From Macrococcus epidermidis (GTDB taxonomy: Bacteria > Bacillota > Bacilli > Staphylococcales > Staphylococcaceae): a DNA stretch of 64,000 bases. Where the stretch lies: positions 558,001 through 622,000 of the forward strand of contig NZ_PZJH01000001.1 in assembly GCF_003259695.1 (NCBI RefSeq), read 5' to 3'. Below are positions 1 to 8,345 of this stretch, in pieces (position 1 is the stretch's first letter; each line of letters starts with the position of its first letter). Under the pieces are notes generated by a model that searched no databases, was not told the origin of the DNA, and saw only the letters and a list, made by a program, of their open reading frames with translations. Position numbers and translations under genes: made by a program.

Positions 1-1286
1 TTCGTGTCATTTTACCGATGTATGCAAGCTTGAAAAAAGAGTATCGAGATATGCTAGAAGAAGAAATGGTTTACCAGACACCTGTTGGCTGGCGTTTTCA
101 ATATACACGTATCTTATCTTTAGAATTAGAAGGCATTAAGTATTACTTTGTTGATAATTTACAGTATTTCGGTCGTGATGGTATGTATGGATATGAAGAT
201 GACTGTGAAAGATTTGTATTCTTTTCAAATGCAGTAATAGAATTTATGTATCGCAGTGATTATAAACCTGATGTATTACACGGACATGACTGGCAAGCAG
301 GTGCAGCTGTAGCAATTTGTAACATTAAACGACCGGTAGAAGGTATTAAGACTGTCTTTACCATCCATAATATTAAATATCAAGGTTTGCTGATGTACGA
401 CGCTTTTGAAGATGTGTTTAACTTAGATAGAACACATTTTGCAGGCTTTGAATGGAACGGCATGTTAAATTTACTTAAAGCTGGTATCTTCCATGCAGAT
501 AAGATTACAACGGTTTCTCCAAGCTATGCTGATGAAATAAAGACACCTTATTACGGAGAAGGTTTAGAAGATTTGCTGAATATGCGTCACCATGATTTAA
601 TAGGTATTGTGAATGGCATTGATGTTGATGATTATCATTCAATGAAAGATCCGTCAATACCGGTTAATTTCAAAAGTTCAATTCCTAAAAAACAAGAGAA
701 TAAGACAATTTTACAAGAGAAAATTAATTTACCAGTCAATAAAGATATCCCTATGTACGCGGTTATTACAAGAATGGTTGAACAAAAGGGACTCGATCTT
801 GTTATGCGTATATTAGAAGAATTTGTTCAGCAAGATGTTCAAATTGTTATTTTAGGTAATGGTGATTATCGATATGAACAATATTTCCATTATTTAAGCG
901 ATAAGTATCCTGATAAGGTGAGTTTACATCTTGGATTTAATGAAGCATTTTCAAGAGAAATTTATGCTGCAAGTGATTTCTTTATTATGCCATCATTATT
1001 CGAACCATGTGGGTTAAGTCAGTTGATAGCACTTCAGTATAAATCAATACCAATCGTTAGAGAAACAGGTGGATTAAAAGATACTGTTATGCCATTTAAT
1101 TATGTGACACATGAGGGTACTGGTTTAAGTTTCGCTAATTATAATGCACATGAATTACTGGACCGCTTATATGCTTCATTAGCAATCTATAGAAATAAAG
1201 AAGAGTACAAATCATTAATTAAGAATATTGCCAAAGTAAATCATAGCTGGGATGCTTCAGCTCAAAAATATATAGAGATCTATTAA
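1..1286 (+). CDS. glgA: Glycogen synthase, 5'-truncated by the window edge
   Basis: ADP-glucose-dependent GT5 glycogen synthase that elongates alpha-1,4-glucan in the cytoplasm. The reading frame is open from base 3 (RVILP precedes the first Met at 18), so the true start and the N-terminal KxGGL region lie upstream, roughly 50 codons away. Visible GT5 features are the TIHNIKYQG segment, VNGIDVDDY at the domain hinge, and the C-terminal EPCGLSQ motif followed by RETGGLKDTV, which binds the donor. It ends ten bases before glgP, so the two form one transcription unit. Other glycogen genes (glgB, glgC, glgD) are expected upstream but are not visible. Confidence 0.95.
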   Translation, partial: RVILPMYASLKKEYRDMLEEEMVYQTPVGWRFQYTRILSLELEGIKYYFVDNLQYFGRDGMYGYEDDCERFVFFSNAVIEFMYRSDYKPDVLHGHDWQAGAAVAICNIKRPVEGIKTVFTIHNIKYQGLLMYDAFEDVFNLDRTHFAGFEWNGMLNLLKAGIFHADKITTVSPSYADEIKTPYYGEGLEDLLNMRHHDLIGIVNGIDVDDYHSMKDPSIPVNFKSSIPKKQENKTILQEKINLPVNKDIPMYAVITRMVEQKGLDLVMRILEEFVQQDVQIVILGNGDYRYEQYFHYLSDKYPDKVSLHLGFNEAFSREIYAASDFFIMPSLFEPCGLSQLIALQYKSIPIVRETGGLKDTVMPFNYVTHEGTGLSFANYNAHELLDRLYASLAIYRNKEEYKSLIKNIAKVNHSWDASAQKYIEIY

Positions 1287-1296
1287 GGAGACTTCA

Positions 1297-3702
1297 ATGA
1301 AAACTTATTCAAAAACAGAATTCCGTGAACGCCTGGAGATGAAATTAACGAACAAAAGAAATACAACATTAGAAGATACGACAGATACAGATTTATTCTA
1401 TGCGATTTGTTCAATTTTAAAAGATGAAATCAACCAAGCGAGTGTTGAAACGAAAAAAACTAATATAGAAAGAAAAAAACGTCAAATCAACTATTTATCT
1501 ATGGAATTTTTAATTGGTCGTTTAATTGAAAGTAACTTACTAAATGCAGGATTGTTAGATGTTTGTAACGAAGTATTAACTGAATTAGGAAGAGATCCTA
1601 AAAAAGTATATAGTGAAGAAAATGATGCTGGACTTGGTAATGGTGGATTAGGACGACTTGCAGCCTGTTTCTTAGATTCTATCGCGAGTCTTGGTTATTT
1701 AGGTAATGGTTTCGGTATTCGTTATCGTTATGGATTATTTGAGCAACGCATCGTCAATGGTACGCAAATTGAATTACCAGATAACTGGTTACAAGAAGTA
1801 TATCCTTGGGAAACACGTAAAATAGATGAAGCGGTGCATGTTAACTTCGGTGGTGAAGTATCAAGTGAAGTCGATGAGCATGGTAATTTTAAATTCACGT
1901 ATCACAATCAGGAAACAGTATTAGCTGTCCCATATGATGTGGGTGTAGTGGGATATGACAATGACGTTGTGAACCAGTTAAGATTGTGGAGCGCTGAATT
2001 ACCATCAAACATCATCGATCATGGCAATTATAAAAATAGATTAGAACATATGCAGAATGTTGAACGTATCTCAGGATTCTTATATCCGGATGATTCGACT
2101 GAAGAAGGTCGTTTCCTGCGTCTAAAACAACAATATTTCTTAGTATCATCAACGATTCAGACATTAATTAAGCAATTTAAAGAAAAATATGATTTACCTG
2201 TGACGCAGTTCCATGAATATCATTGTATTCAAATTAATGATACGCATCCTACTTTCGGTATCCCTGAACTCATGCGTATTCTAATGGATGAAGAAGGATT
2301 AGGTTGGGATGAAGCCTGGTCGATTGTTACTAAGACATTTGCTTATACCAACCATACAATCATGCAGGAAGCATTAGAAAAATGGCCAGTAAGTCAAGTT
2401 CAAAAGGTAAATCCAAGAATCTTTATGATTATTAATGAAATTAATGAAAGATTCTGTCGTGAAGTATATGAGAAACATCCAGAAATGCGCGATAAAATAG
2501 CTGATTTAGCAGTAATTAGTAATGATGTCGTGCATATGAGTAAGTTAGCTATCGTGGGTTCGTTCTCAGTAAATGGTGTTGCAGCACTTCATTCTGAAAT
2601 TATTAAAGATCATACATTTAATGATTTCTATAAGATACAACCTGAAAAATTCAATAATAAAACAAATGGTATTACGCACCGTCGTTGGTTAATGACAGCA
2701 AACCCTGGTTTAACACATTTGATCAATGAAGCAATAGGTGATGCTTGGCATAAATCACCACAGGAATTAACACAGTTAATGCGTTATTATAATGATGAAT
2801 CATTCTTAAATAAATTAGCTGATGTAAAGTTAGAGAATAAGCGCGTATTAAAAGAAGTGATCTATCAAAAGACTGGTATCGAAGTTGATGAAAATTCAGT
2901 ATTTGATGTACAGGTTAAACGCCTGCACGAATATAAACGTCAATTGCTGAATGTATTACACATTATTTATCTATATAATGAAATTAAACGCAAGCCATCA
3001 ATTAAAATACAGCCAAGAACATTTATCTTTGGCGCGAAGGCCGCACCAAGTTATCATATTGCAAAAGAAATTATTAAGTTAATTCATTCTGTAGCACAAG
3101 TAGTCAATAATGATGCTGATGTAGATAACAGAATTAAAGTAGTATTTTTAGAAAACTATAATGTAACACTTGCAGAAGATATTATGCCAGCTGCTGAAAT
3201 CTCTGAACAAATCTCTACAGCATCTATGGAAGCATCTGGTACTGGTAATATGAAGATGATGATGAATGGTGCTGTGACACTTGGAACGATGGATGGAGCA
3301 AACGTTGAAATCGCTGAATTAGTAGGTAAGGAAAATATCTTTATCTTTGGATTAAGTTCAGAAGAAGTGATTAACTACCAGAACAATGGTGGATATCAGG
3401 CGGAAGCTATCTATCAAACAGATGGACGTGTTAAAGGTGCGATGGATGCACTTAAAAACGAACAGTTTGGACGAGACTTTGCATTTAACGATTTATATTA
3501 TCATGTACTTACAAATAATGATCCATATTTCTTATTAAAAGACTTTAATTCTTATGTAGATATTCACTTAACTGCGATGGCAACATATCAGGATAAGAAG
3601 AAATGGAATCAAATGAGCTTGATGAATATTCTGAAATCAGGGCAATTCTCAAGTGATAGAACAATCCAGCAATATGCAACTGATATCTGGAAATTAGTAT
3701 AG
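1297..3702 (+). CDS. glgP: Glycogen/maltodextrin phosphorylase
   Basis: PLP-dependent GT35 phosphorylase that releases glucose-1-phosphate from glycogen. Its 801 residues are normal for bacterial GlgP. The N-terminal INYLSMEFLIGR and GLGNGGLGRLAACF motifs, the VKRLHEYKRQLLN segment and the PLP-lysine region EASGTGNMKMMMNGA are all present. The start is ATG, preceded by AAGGAG. It directly follows glgA and is the last gene of the operon, because a strong hairpin with a T-run lies just past its stop. Synthase and phosphorylase in one operon suggest coordinated glycogen turnover. Confidence 0.96.
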   Translation: MKTYSKTEFRERLEMKLTNKRNTTLEDTTDTDLFYAICSILKDEINQASVETKKTNIERKKRQINYLSMEFLIGRLIESNLLNAGLLDVCNEVLTELGRDPKKVYSEENDAGLGNGGLGRLAACFLDSIASLGYLGNGFGIRYRYGLFEQRIVNGTQIELPDNWLQEVYPWETRKIDEAVHVNFGGEVSSEVDEHGNFKFTYHNQETVLAVPYDVGVVGYDNDVVNQLRLWSAELPSNIIDHGNYKNRLEHMQNVERISGFLYPDDSTEEGRFLRLKQQYFLVSSTIQTLIKQFKEKYDLPVTQFHEYHCIQINDTHPTFGIPELMRILMDEEGLGWDEAWSIVTKTFAYTNHTIMQEALEKWPVSQVQKVNPRIFMIINEINERFCREVYEKHPEMRDKIADLAVISNDVVHMSKLAIVGSFSVNGVAALHSEIIKDHTFNDFYKIQPEKFNNKTNGITHRRWLMTANPGLTHLINEAIGDAWHKSPQELTQLMRYYNDESFLNKLADVKLENKRVLKEVIYQKTGIEVDENSVFDVQVKRLHEYKRQLLNVLHIIYLYNEIKRKPSIKIQPRTFIFGAKAAPSYHIAKEIIKLIHSVAQVVNNDADVDNRIKVVFLENYNVTLAEDIMPAAEISEQISTASMEASGTGNMKMMMNGAVTLGTMDGANVEIAELVGKENIFIFGLSSEEVINYQNNGGYQAEAIYQTDGRVKGAMDALKNEQFGRDFAFNDLYYHVLTNNDPYFLLKDFNSYVDIHLTAMATYQDKKKWNQMSLMNILKSGQFSSDRTIQQYATDIWKLV

Positions 3703-3711
3703 TAAGTTTTT

Positions 3712-3746
3712 GACCAATCCCGAGTGAAGGGTTGGTCTTTTTTTAT
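3712..3746 (+). terminator. Rho-independent terminator of the glg operon
   Basis: A nine-base-pair stem (GACCAATCC with GGGTTGGTC) is followed by a run of T residues directly after glgP. Confidence 0.85.
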
Positions 3747-3761
3747 TTGCTGGCAGAGATT

Positions 3762-3975
3762 TAGCGGAATTGAAGGTATGAAGAGTGAGATACCGCTAAA
3801 GGTAGTGAGTAATAGCGGAATCGAAGGTATGAAGAGTGAGATACCGCTAAAGGTAGTGAGTAATAGCGGAATCGAGGGTATTAAGAGTGAGATTCCGCTA
3901 AAGGTATAGAGTAATAGCGGCATCGAAGGTATGAAGAGTGAGATACCGCTAAAAGTATAGAGTAATAGCGGAATC
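3762..3975. repeat. Tandem hairpin array, 51-bp period (TAGCGG family)
   Basis: TAGCGG occurs at 3762, 3813, 3864, 3915 and 3966, exactly 51 bp apart. Each of the first four starts a 37-bp inverted repeat opening TAGCGGNATC and closing GATNCCGCTA, followed by a 14-bp linker such as AGGTAGTGAGTAA. The fifth copy is a half unit. Because 51 is a multiple of three, both strands show fortuitous repetitive open frames with 17-residue periods. No such protein is supported by a ribosome site. The same unit recurs at 28181 and 29348. Confidence 0.93.
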
Positions 3976-4066
3976 ACTAACTAAAATACACAATATCGCT
4001 ATTACTTTCGCTATAAATCTATTCTCTGATAATATATAATATAAATAAATGGAAGGAGTGGATAAA

Positions 4067-4366
4067 TTGACTAAACATATCTTGAGTGTCAATGCATCGA
4101 TGTCTTTATATCGATCAACTTTAGTACCAGGTAAATTAAATTTATATGATAACGTCATAACTTTTGAAGCACAGGGTCCCTTGTCAGGAACTGAAGTAAA
4201 GGATACTTTTTTATTAGATGAAATTAAGAGTATCAAAAGCGGTATCTCAACAGTCCCATTCCGTATCGCGATAATGGAAAAAAACGGTGAATCGTGGCTG
4301 TTTGATCAGGTGAATCGAAAGGAAGCAAAAGCATTTGTAGAAGCATATAAAGCAACTGTTGGATAA
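4067..4366 (+). CDS. Small GRAM/PH-like hypothetical protein
   Basis: A cytoplasmic protein of about 99 residues without membrane segments. A core reading LVPGKLNLYDNVITFEAQG, followed by LLDEIKSIKSG and a C-terminal amphipathic helix, resembles the small beta-barrel GRAM/PH-like folds found in Firmicutes, but I cannot assign a function. An upstream ATG at 4049 is in frame. I prefer TTG at 4067 because AAGGAGTG sits about eight bases before it, and the ATG has no ribosome site. A TATAAT at about 4035 could be its -10. It stands alone between the repeat array and the dehydrogenase gene. Confidence 0.7.
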   Translation: MTKHILSVNASMSLYRSTLVPGKLNLYDNVITFEAQGPLSGTEVKDTFLLDEIKSIKSGISTVPFRIAIMEKNGESWLFDQVNRKEAKAFVEAYKATVG

Positions 4367-4472
4367 TTATCTGATGGTTTTATCTTGTGTTTAACATTCT
4401 TAAAGCATCTCTCCTTTCTTACATGTATTATTTTATGATACATGTTATATTTAAGGAAAAGGAGGAGATCAA

Positions 4473-5228
4473 ATGTTTAATTTATCTAATCAAATTGCAT
4501 TAGTTACTGGTGGAGCAAATGGTATTGGTCGTGGTATTGTAGAAGCTTTATATCAGGCTGGGGCATTCGTAATTATCGCTGACATTGATGAGGAGAATGG
4601 TCAAAAAGCATCAGAGGATGTGCAAGGTCAATTTATTAAATTAGATGTAACTGATCAGCATCGTTGTAAAGCAATCATCAAAGAAATTATTGATGAGCAT
4701 GGTAAATTGGATATATTATGTTCAAATACAGGGATTTTTCCACAGGTGATGATTGAAGACATGACTGAGGAAGATTGGGACAAGACACTTAATATTAACT
4801 TAAAAGGGATGTTTAATATAACGCAACAAGCATTATTAGCGATGAAAGAAAAGGGTTATGGTCGTGTCATTCTTACATCTTCTGTGACCGGTCCAATTAC
4901 GGGTTACCCAGGATGGGCACATTATGGTGCATCAAAAGCGGGTCAGTTAGGCTTTATGAGAAGTGCTGCATTAGAATATGCAAAGTATGGTATTACTATC
5001 AATGCAATTCAACCCGGTAATATATTAACAGCAGGCTTAAAAGCACAAGGTGAAAATTACTTAGAAGGAACTAAAGCGATTGTGCCAACGCATGAACTCG
5101 GTGAACCGATAGATATCGGATATGCTGCAGTGTTCTTTGCATCAAAAGAAACTAAATATATTACGGGTCAAAGTATTGTAGTAGACGGAGGACAAATACT
5201 TCCAGAGGAGCCAAGCGGCATTTTGTAA
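4473..5228 (+). CDS. SDR-family oxidoreductase, UcpA/FabG-like
   Basis: NAD(P)-dependent short-chain dehydrogenase of 251 residues. The Rossmann glycine motif TGGANGIGRG is near residue 12. The usual NNAG is replaced by SNTG. The catalytic Ser-Tyr-Lys set is visible as TSSVTGP, then YGASKAG. The C-terminal VVDGGQILPEE is nearly that of E. coli UcpA, as are the TSSVTG motif and the overall length. The substrate is unknown. FabG-type sequences share the fold, but fabG normally sits with fatty-acid genes, which are absent here. A good GGAGGAG ribosome site precedes the ATG. Confidence 0.85.
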   Translation: MFNLSNQIALVTGGANGIGRGIVEALYQAGAFVIIADIDEENGQKASEDVQGQFIKLDVTDQHRCKAIIKEIIDEHGKLDILCSNTGIFPQVMIEDMTEEDWDKTLNINLKGMFNITQQALLAMKEKGYGRVILTSSVTGPITGYPGWAHYGASKAGQLGFMRSAALEYAKYGITINAIQPGNILTAGLKAQGENYLEGTKAIVPTHELGEPIDIGYAAVFFASKETKYITGQSIVVDGGQILPEEPSGIL

Positions 5229-5240
5229 TTTGTTAAAACA

Positions 5241-5268
5241 TTGTTATACTTATAGTAAATACTATACT
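5241..5268 (+). promoter_or_regulatory. Putative promoter of the TPP-riboswitch transcript
   Basis: TTGTTA at 5241 and TATACT at 5263 are separated by 16 bp. Initiation near 5275 would start just at the riboswitch. Confidence 0.55.
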
Positions 5269-5272
5269 TATA

Positions 5273-5352
5273 CACTAGGGGTGCACAATTTGTGCTGAGA
5301 GGAAAATTCCGACCCTTTGAACCTGATGGTTAACACCAGCGTAGGGAAGTGG
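5273..5352 (+). ncRNA. TPP riboswitch (THI box)
   Basis: The conserved THI-box elements appear in order: GGGGTGC, then CTGAGAGG, then ACCCTTTGAACCTGAT, then GTTAACACCAGCGTAGGGAAGTG. These form the pyrimidine- and pyrophosphate-sensing helices of the thiamin pyrophosphate aptamer. The aptamer is followed at once by a terminator hairpin and then tenA, so thiamin pyrophosphate should reduce tenA expression by transcription attenuation. Confidence 0.96.
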
Positions 5353-5356
5353 GATG

Positions 5357-5388
5357 ATACCTATACCTTACGTGTATAGGTATTTTTT
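5357..5388 (+). terminator. Expression-platform terminator of the TPP riboswitch
   Basis: The stem ATACCTATAC with GTGTATAGGTAT is followed by six T residues, ending just before the tenA ribosome site. It is the expected off-state hairpin of the riboswitch. Confidence 0.85.
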
Positions 5389-5400
5389 AGGAGGATTAAT

Positions 5401-6075
5401 ATGTTTACAGAACGAATTTGGAAAAGAGTAGAACCAATTTGGAGTTCTTATTTAGAGCATTCTTTTGTGAAAGGTTTAGGAGATGGGACACTTTCAAATG
5501 AAAAGTTCCAGCATTGGTTGAAACAAGATTATGTCTATTTGATTGAATATGCAAAATTAATGGCAATTGGAAGTGCGAAATCAAGAGATTTATCTACAAT
5601 GAGTACATTTGCTAATTTATTGCATGGTACATTATTCATGGAGATGGATTTACATCGTAAGTTTGCAGCATCATATGGCATATCTTCTGATGAACTTGAA
5701 GCAACTGACTCTGCTGCTACAAACACTGCTTATACGAGTTATATGCTAAATCATGCACAAAGAGGCGGTGCAGAACATGTAGTTGCATGTCTACTTGCAT
5801 GTGCATGGAGTTATAATTTTATTGGAAAGTCTTTAGCGGAAAAAGGTGGATTATCACAATCAAACCCTTATCATGCGTGGGTAGAAACTTATTCTGGAGA
5901 AGAATTTACTGATTTAACAAACGATGCAATTAGATTGATGGATGAGTTAACTGAAGGTAAACCTGAAGCGGAATTAGCAGAGCTAGAAGAAATTATCGTA
6001 AAAACAAGCTATTATGAATATATGTTCTGGGACATGTGTGAAAATCTTGAGACATGGAATATCCCACAAGAATAA
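5401..6075 (+). CDS. tenA: Thiaminase II / aminopyrimidine aminohydrolase
   Basis: TenA salvages the thiamin pyrimidine by hydrolysing aminopyrimidine breakdown products to HMP. Its 224 residues are typical of the family. The active-site cysteine lies in LACAWSYNFIGK near residue 138, and the C-terminal YYEYMFWDMC helix carries the conserved acidic residue. ATG follows AGGAGG. The gene is controlled by the riboswitch immediately upstream and is followed by its own terminator, so it is a single-gene unit. In staphylococci tenA usually heads a tenA-thiD-thiM-thiE operon, which is not present here. Confidence 0.95.
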   Translation: MFTERIWKRVEPIWSSYLEHSFVKGLGDGTLSNEKFQHWLKQDYVYLIEYAKLMAIGSAKSRDLSTMSTFANLLHGTLFMEMDLHRKFAASYGISSDELEATDSAATNTAYTSYMLNHAQRGGAEHVVACLLACAWSYNFIGKSLAEKGGLSQSNPYHAWVETYSGEEFTDLTNDAIRLMDELTEGKPEAELAELEEIIVKTSYYEYMFWDMCENLETWNIPQE

Positions 6076-6098
6076 ACCTAGGAATGACCTAGGTTTTT
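6075..6098. terminator. Terminator between convergent tenA and lipase genes
   Basis: The palindrome AACCTAGG/CCTAGGTT is followed by T residues directly after tenA. It may act on both strands because the lipase gene converges here. Confidence 0.7.
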
Positions 6099-7308
6099 AT
6101 TTTTCAAATAAAACGAGTTCTTTAACGAGTGTCCGATAGAAATCAATTAATTCTCCTGGCGTATGAAGTAAATTTGTCATATTGCCGCCAATCTGATCCA
6201 TATGATCCCAGCCATACATTCTAGGTACAACATGCCATACACCACGATCTATCATCACCTTTTTGTTGTAAGATTTAGGTTCGGTGAATGGACCTTCAGC
6301 AGAAATTGCTGGGACAAGTCCATCATTTTCCCACCATTCTGGTGTTCCTGATATTGTACTGATCATACCCGTAAGATAGAAAGGGGCAAACATCCCAACA
6401 TTTGCAATTTGATATTTCGTGAAGAAACTTTTATGTGTAGCAACAGTCGAATAACTTTTATATCGAATGTTGGGATTGATTGAAAGCTTGTTATTGATTT
6501 CCTCTGAGCCTTTTAATGTTAAGTCATAAAAGCCGTTATCAGTAGTCTGCCAAAGCTTATTCGCTCTAACACGTTTAATGTATGCAAAGTAACTTTCACC
6601 TTTTTGTTGACGTAACCCCCATTGACCAAAGCCCCAGTCTACTTTAAAGCTTGCTAAACCTTCGTTCTCAACAAGACGATAAAAGAATGATTTAATCAAA
6701 TTCTTATTACCTAATCGATCTGCAATATATGTTCCATTATGAGGTGTGCCAATTGTCGTAATTGTATTGATCATATTATCTTGTCCACCTATAAATAGAG
6801 GAGCAACTTTTAAATGGTGGGCGTTTGCATAGGCTACTTCTTCAGGACGACCAAAACGTAACATATGCTCTAATATACGAATTGTCTGTCCGCCCATACT
6901 ATGACCTATGAAATGCACTTTTTTACCTGGCTGCCAATCTGGAAAAATGCCCTCATATGTCTTACCGAAACGATGATGCCCAAATTTCTTACTATGAAAA
7001 GCACCATAGTCTACACGACCACCTTTTATATAATAATATAATTCAACAGCGCGGTCATAACTCGAGGTCATAGAACCTATGCTCGCTTCATAAATATTAT
7101 AGCCTTCAATATTTAATGTAGAAGTTATATTAACTTTTAAACCACCCCAATAAGGCATTAACCCATGCGGTGTATTGTCCCTTGCAAATCCTGCAAAACC
7201 ATGGACTAAAATAATCGGCTCTTTGTTAATTTTTAAATCATTGTCTGCGACTTTCTCAGGTAGAATCGGTGCACGTTCTGTAAGTAGTGTTGTAAGACGT
7301 TTACGCAT
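6097..7308 (-). CDS. Triacylglycerol lipase, staphylococcal family, without signal peptide
   Basis: Alpha/beta-hydrolase lipase of about 403 residues, matching the mature domain of the secreted staphylococcal lipases. ILVHGFAGF is the oxyanion region, GHSMGG carries the nucleophile (about Ser137), ENDGLVP carries the acid and GWDHMDQIG the histidine. Family members carry a long signal and pro-region. Here the protein starts almost at the mature domain, with no hydrophobic leader, so it is either cytoplasmic or has lost its export signal. I chose ATG at 7308 (AAGGAG eight bases upstream) over an in-frame TTG at 7314. It stands alone and converges on tenA. Confidence 0.88.
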   Translation of the reverse strand: MRKRLTTLLTERAPILPEKVADNDLKINKEPIILVHGFAGFARDNTPHGLMPYWGGLKVNITSTLNIEGYNIYEASIGSMTSSYDRAVELYYYIKGGRVDYGAFHSKKFGHHRFGKTYEGIFPDWQPGKKVHFIGHSMGGQTIRILEHMLRFGRPEEVAYANAHHLKVAPLFIGGQDNMINTITTIGTPHNGTYIADRLGNKNLIKSFFYRLVENEGLASFKVDWGFGQWGLRQQKGESYFAYIKRVRANKLWQTTDNGFYDLTLKGSEEINNKLSINPNIRYKSYSTVATHKSFFTKYQIANVGMFAPFYLTGMISTISGTPEWWENDGLVPAISAEGPFTEPKSYNKKVMIDRGVWHVVPRMYGWDHMDQIGGNMTNLLHTPGELIDFYRTLVKELVLFEK

Positions 7309-7453
7309 AATCAAAGCTCCTTGAACAAAATAAGATCTTAATAAAATGTTTAATATATTATATCACTTCAAAATATTTATATCAGAAACTAAATTTATAT
7401 ATTGACCATGACGTAACGTTATTGTTTAAAGTAATATTGTGAGGAGGTAGGAT

Positions 7454-8187
7454 ATGAATATTAAAAAAGTATCTGAATTAACAGGTGTAAGCATAAGAAC
7501 TTTGCATTACTATGATGAAATCGCATTACTATGTCCAAATAAAAAGGATAACGGATATCGTGAATATAATGATTTAGATTTAGACAGGCTTCAACACATA
7601 ATGCTCTATCGCAAAATAATCTATCACTAAATGAAATCAAAGCCCTTTTAAAGAACAATGCAAATATGATAGATGTCCTTACAGATCAACGAACAAGACT
7701 GGAAGCGCAACAACAACAGATTCATTCAATGATTACACTAATCGACCAAACAATAAAAAGAAAAAAAGAGGGTAAGAAGATGACACCTGAAGAAAAATTT
7801 AAAGGCATTAATTTTAACGATAACCAGTATGAACAAGAAGCTCGAAAGAAGTATGGGGATAAGGCAGTAAATATATCACAAAAGAAAATTAACCAGCTTT
7901 CAGATGATGGTAAAGATCAACTTTCACAGGAATGGATAGATATATTCGTGACATTTAATCAATTAAAAGATAAACCTATTGAAGACCAAACAGTCTTGCA
8001 GCATACTGAAAAATTTTATCACTTTCTAAATAAAAATTTTGGAACTTATTCACGAGATGCCTTTTATGGATTAGGTGATATGTATATAATTGATGACCGA
8101 TTTACTAATAACATCAATCAGTATGGCGAAGGACTTGCGGAATATATGAGTGAAGCAATGAAATATTATGCTACGATAAATTCTTAA
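7454..8187 (+). pseudogene. MerR-family regulator with TipAS domain, frameshifted
   Basis: An N-terminal MerR winged helix starts at ATG 7454 (NIKKVSELTGVSIRTLHYYD) but stops at 7628. The following frame continues with SLNEIKALLK, a dimerisation helix and a C-terminal TipAS drug-binding domain ending FYGLGDMYIIDDRF...YY. Adding one base in the AAAA run at 7613-7616 restores a single 245-codon frame. Family members bind hydrophobic drugs and activate their own or exporter genes. The loss is either real or a homopolymer error. The downstream part alone, if translated, could give a free ligand-binding protein, like the TipAS product made from an internal start. Confidence 0.85.
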
Positions 8188-8212
8188 AACAGCGCATTAG
8201 CTGTTTTTATTT
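8187..8212 (+). terminator. Terminator after the MerR pseudogene
   Basis: ACAGC and GCTGT flank a six-base loop and are followed by T residues. Confidence 0.6.
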
Positions 8213-8345
8213 TGAATAAATTTAACTATGCAAAATAATTATTATACGTTAAAAATAAAGTCCTTAGTAATAAATTTTTACAAAGACTTTTAAAAATTCA
8301 GAATTTAATATAAAATGTTATTAACAAATATGAAAAATAGGTGAC

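Noticed and set aside
3609-3977. Open frames on both strands through the 51-bp array, encoding 17-residue repeats
   Set aside because: The period is a multiple of three, so any repeat without a stop stays open. No ribosome site and no conserved protein; the hairpin structure explains the conservation.
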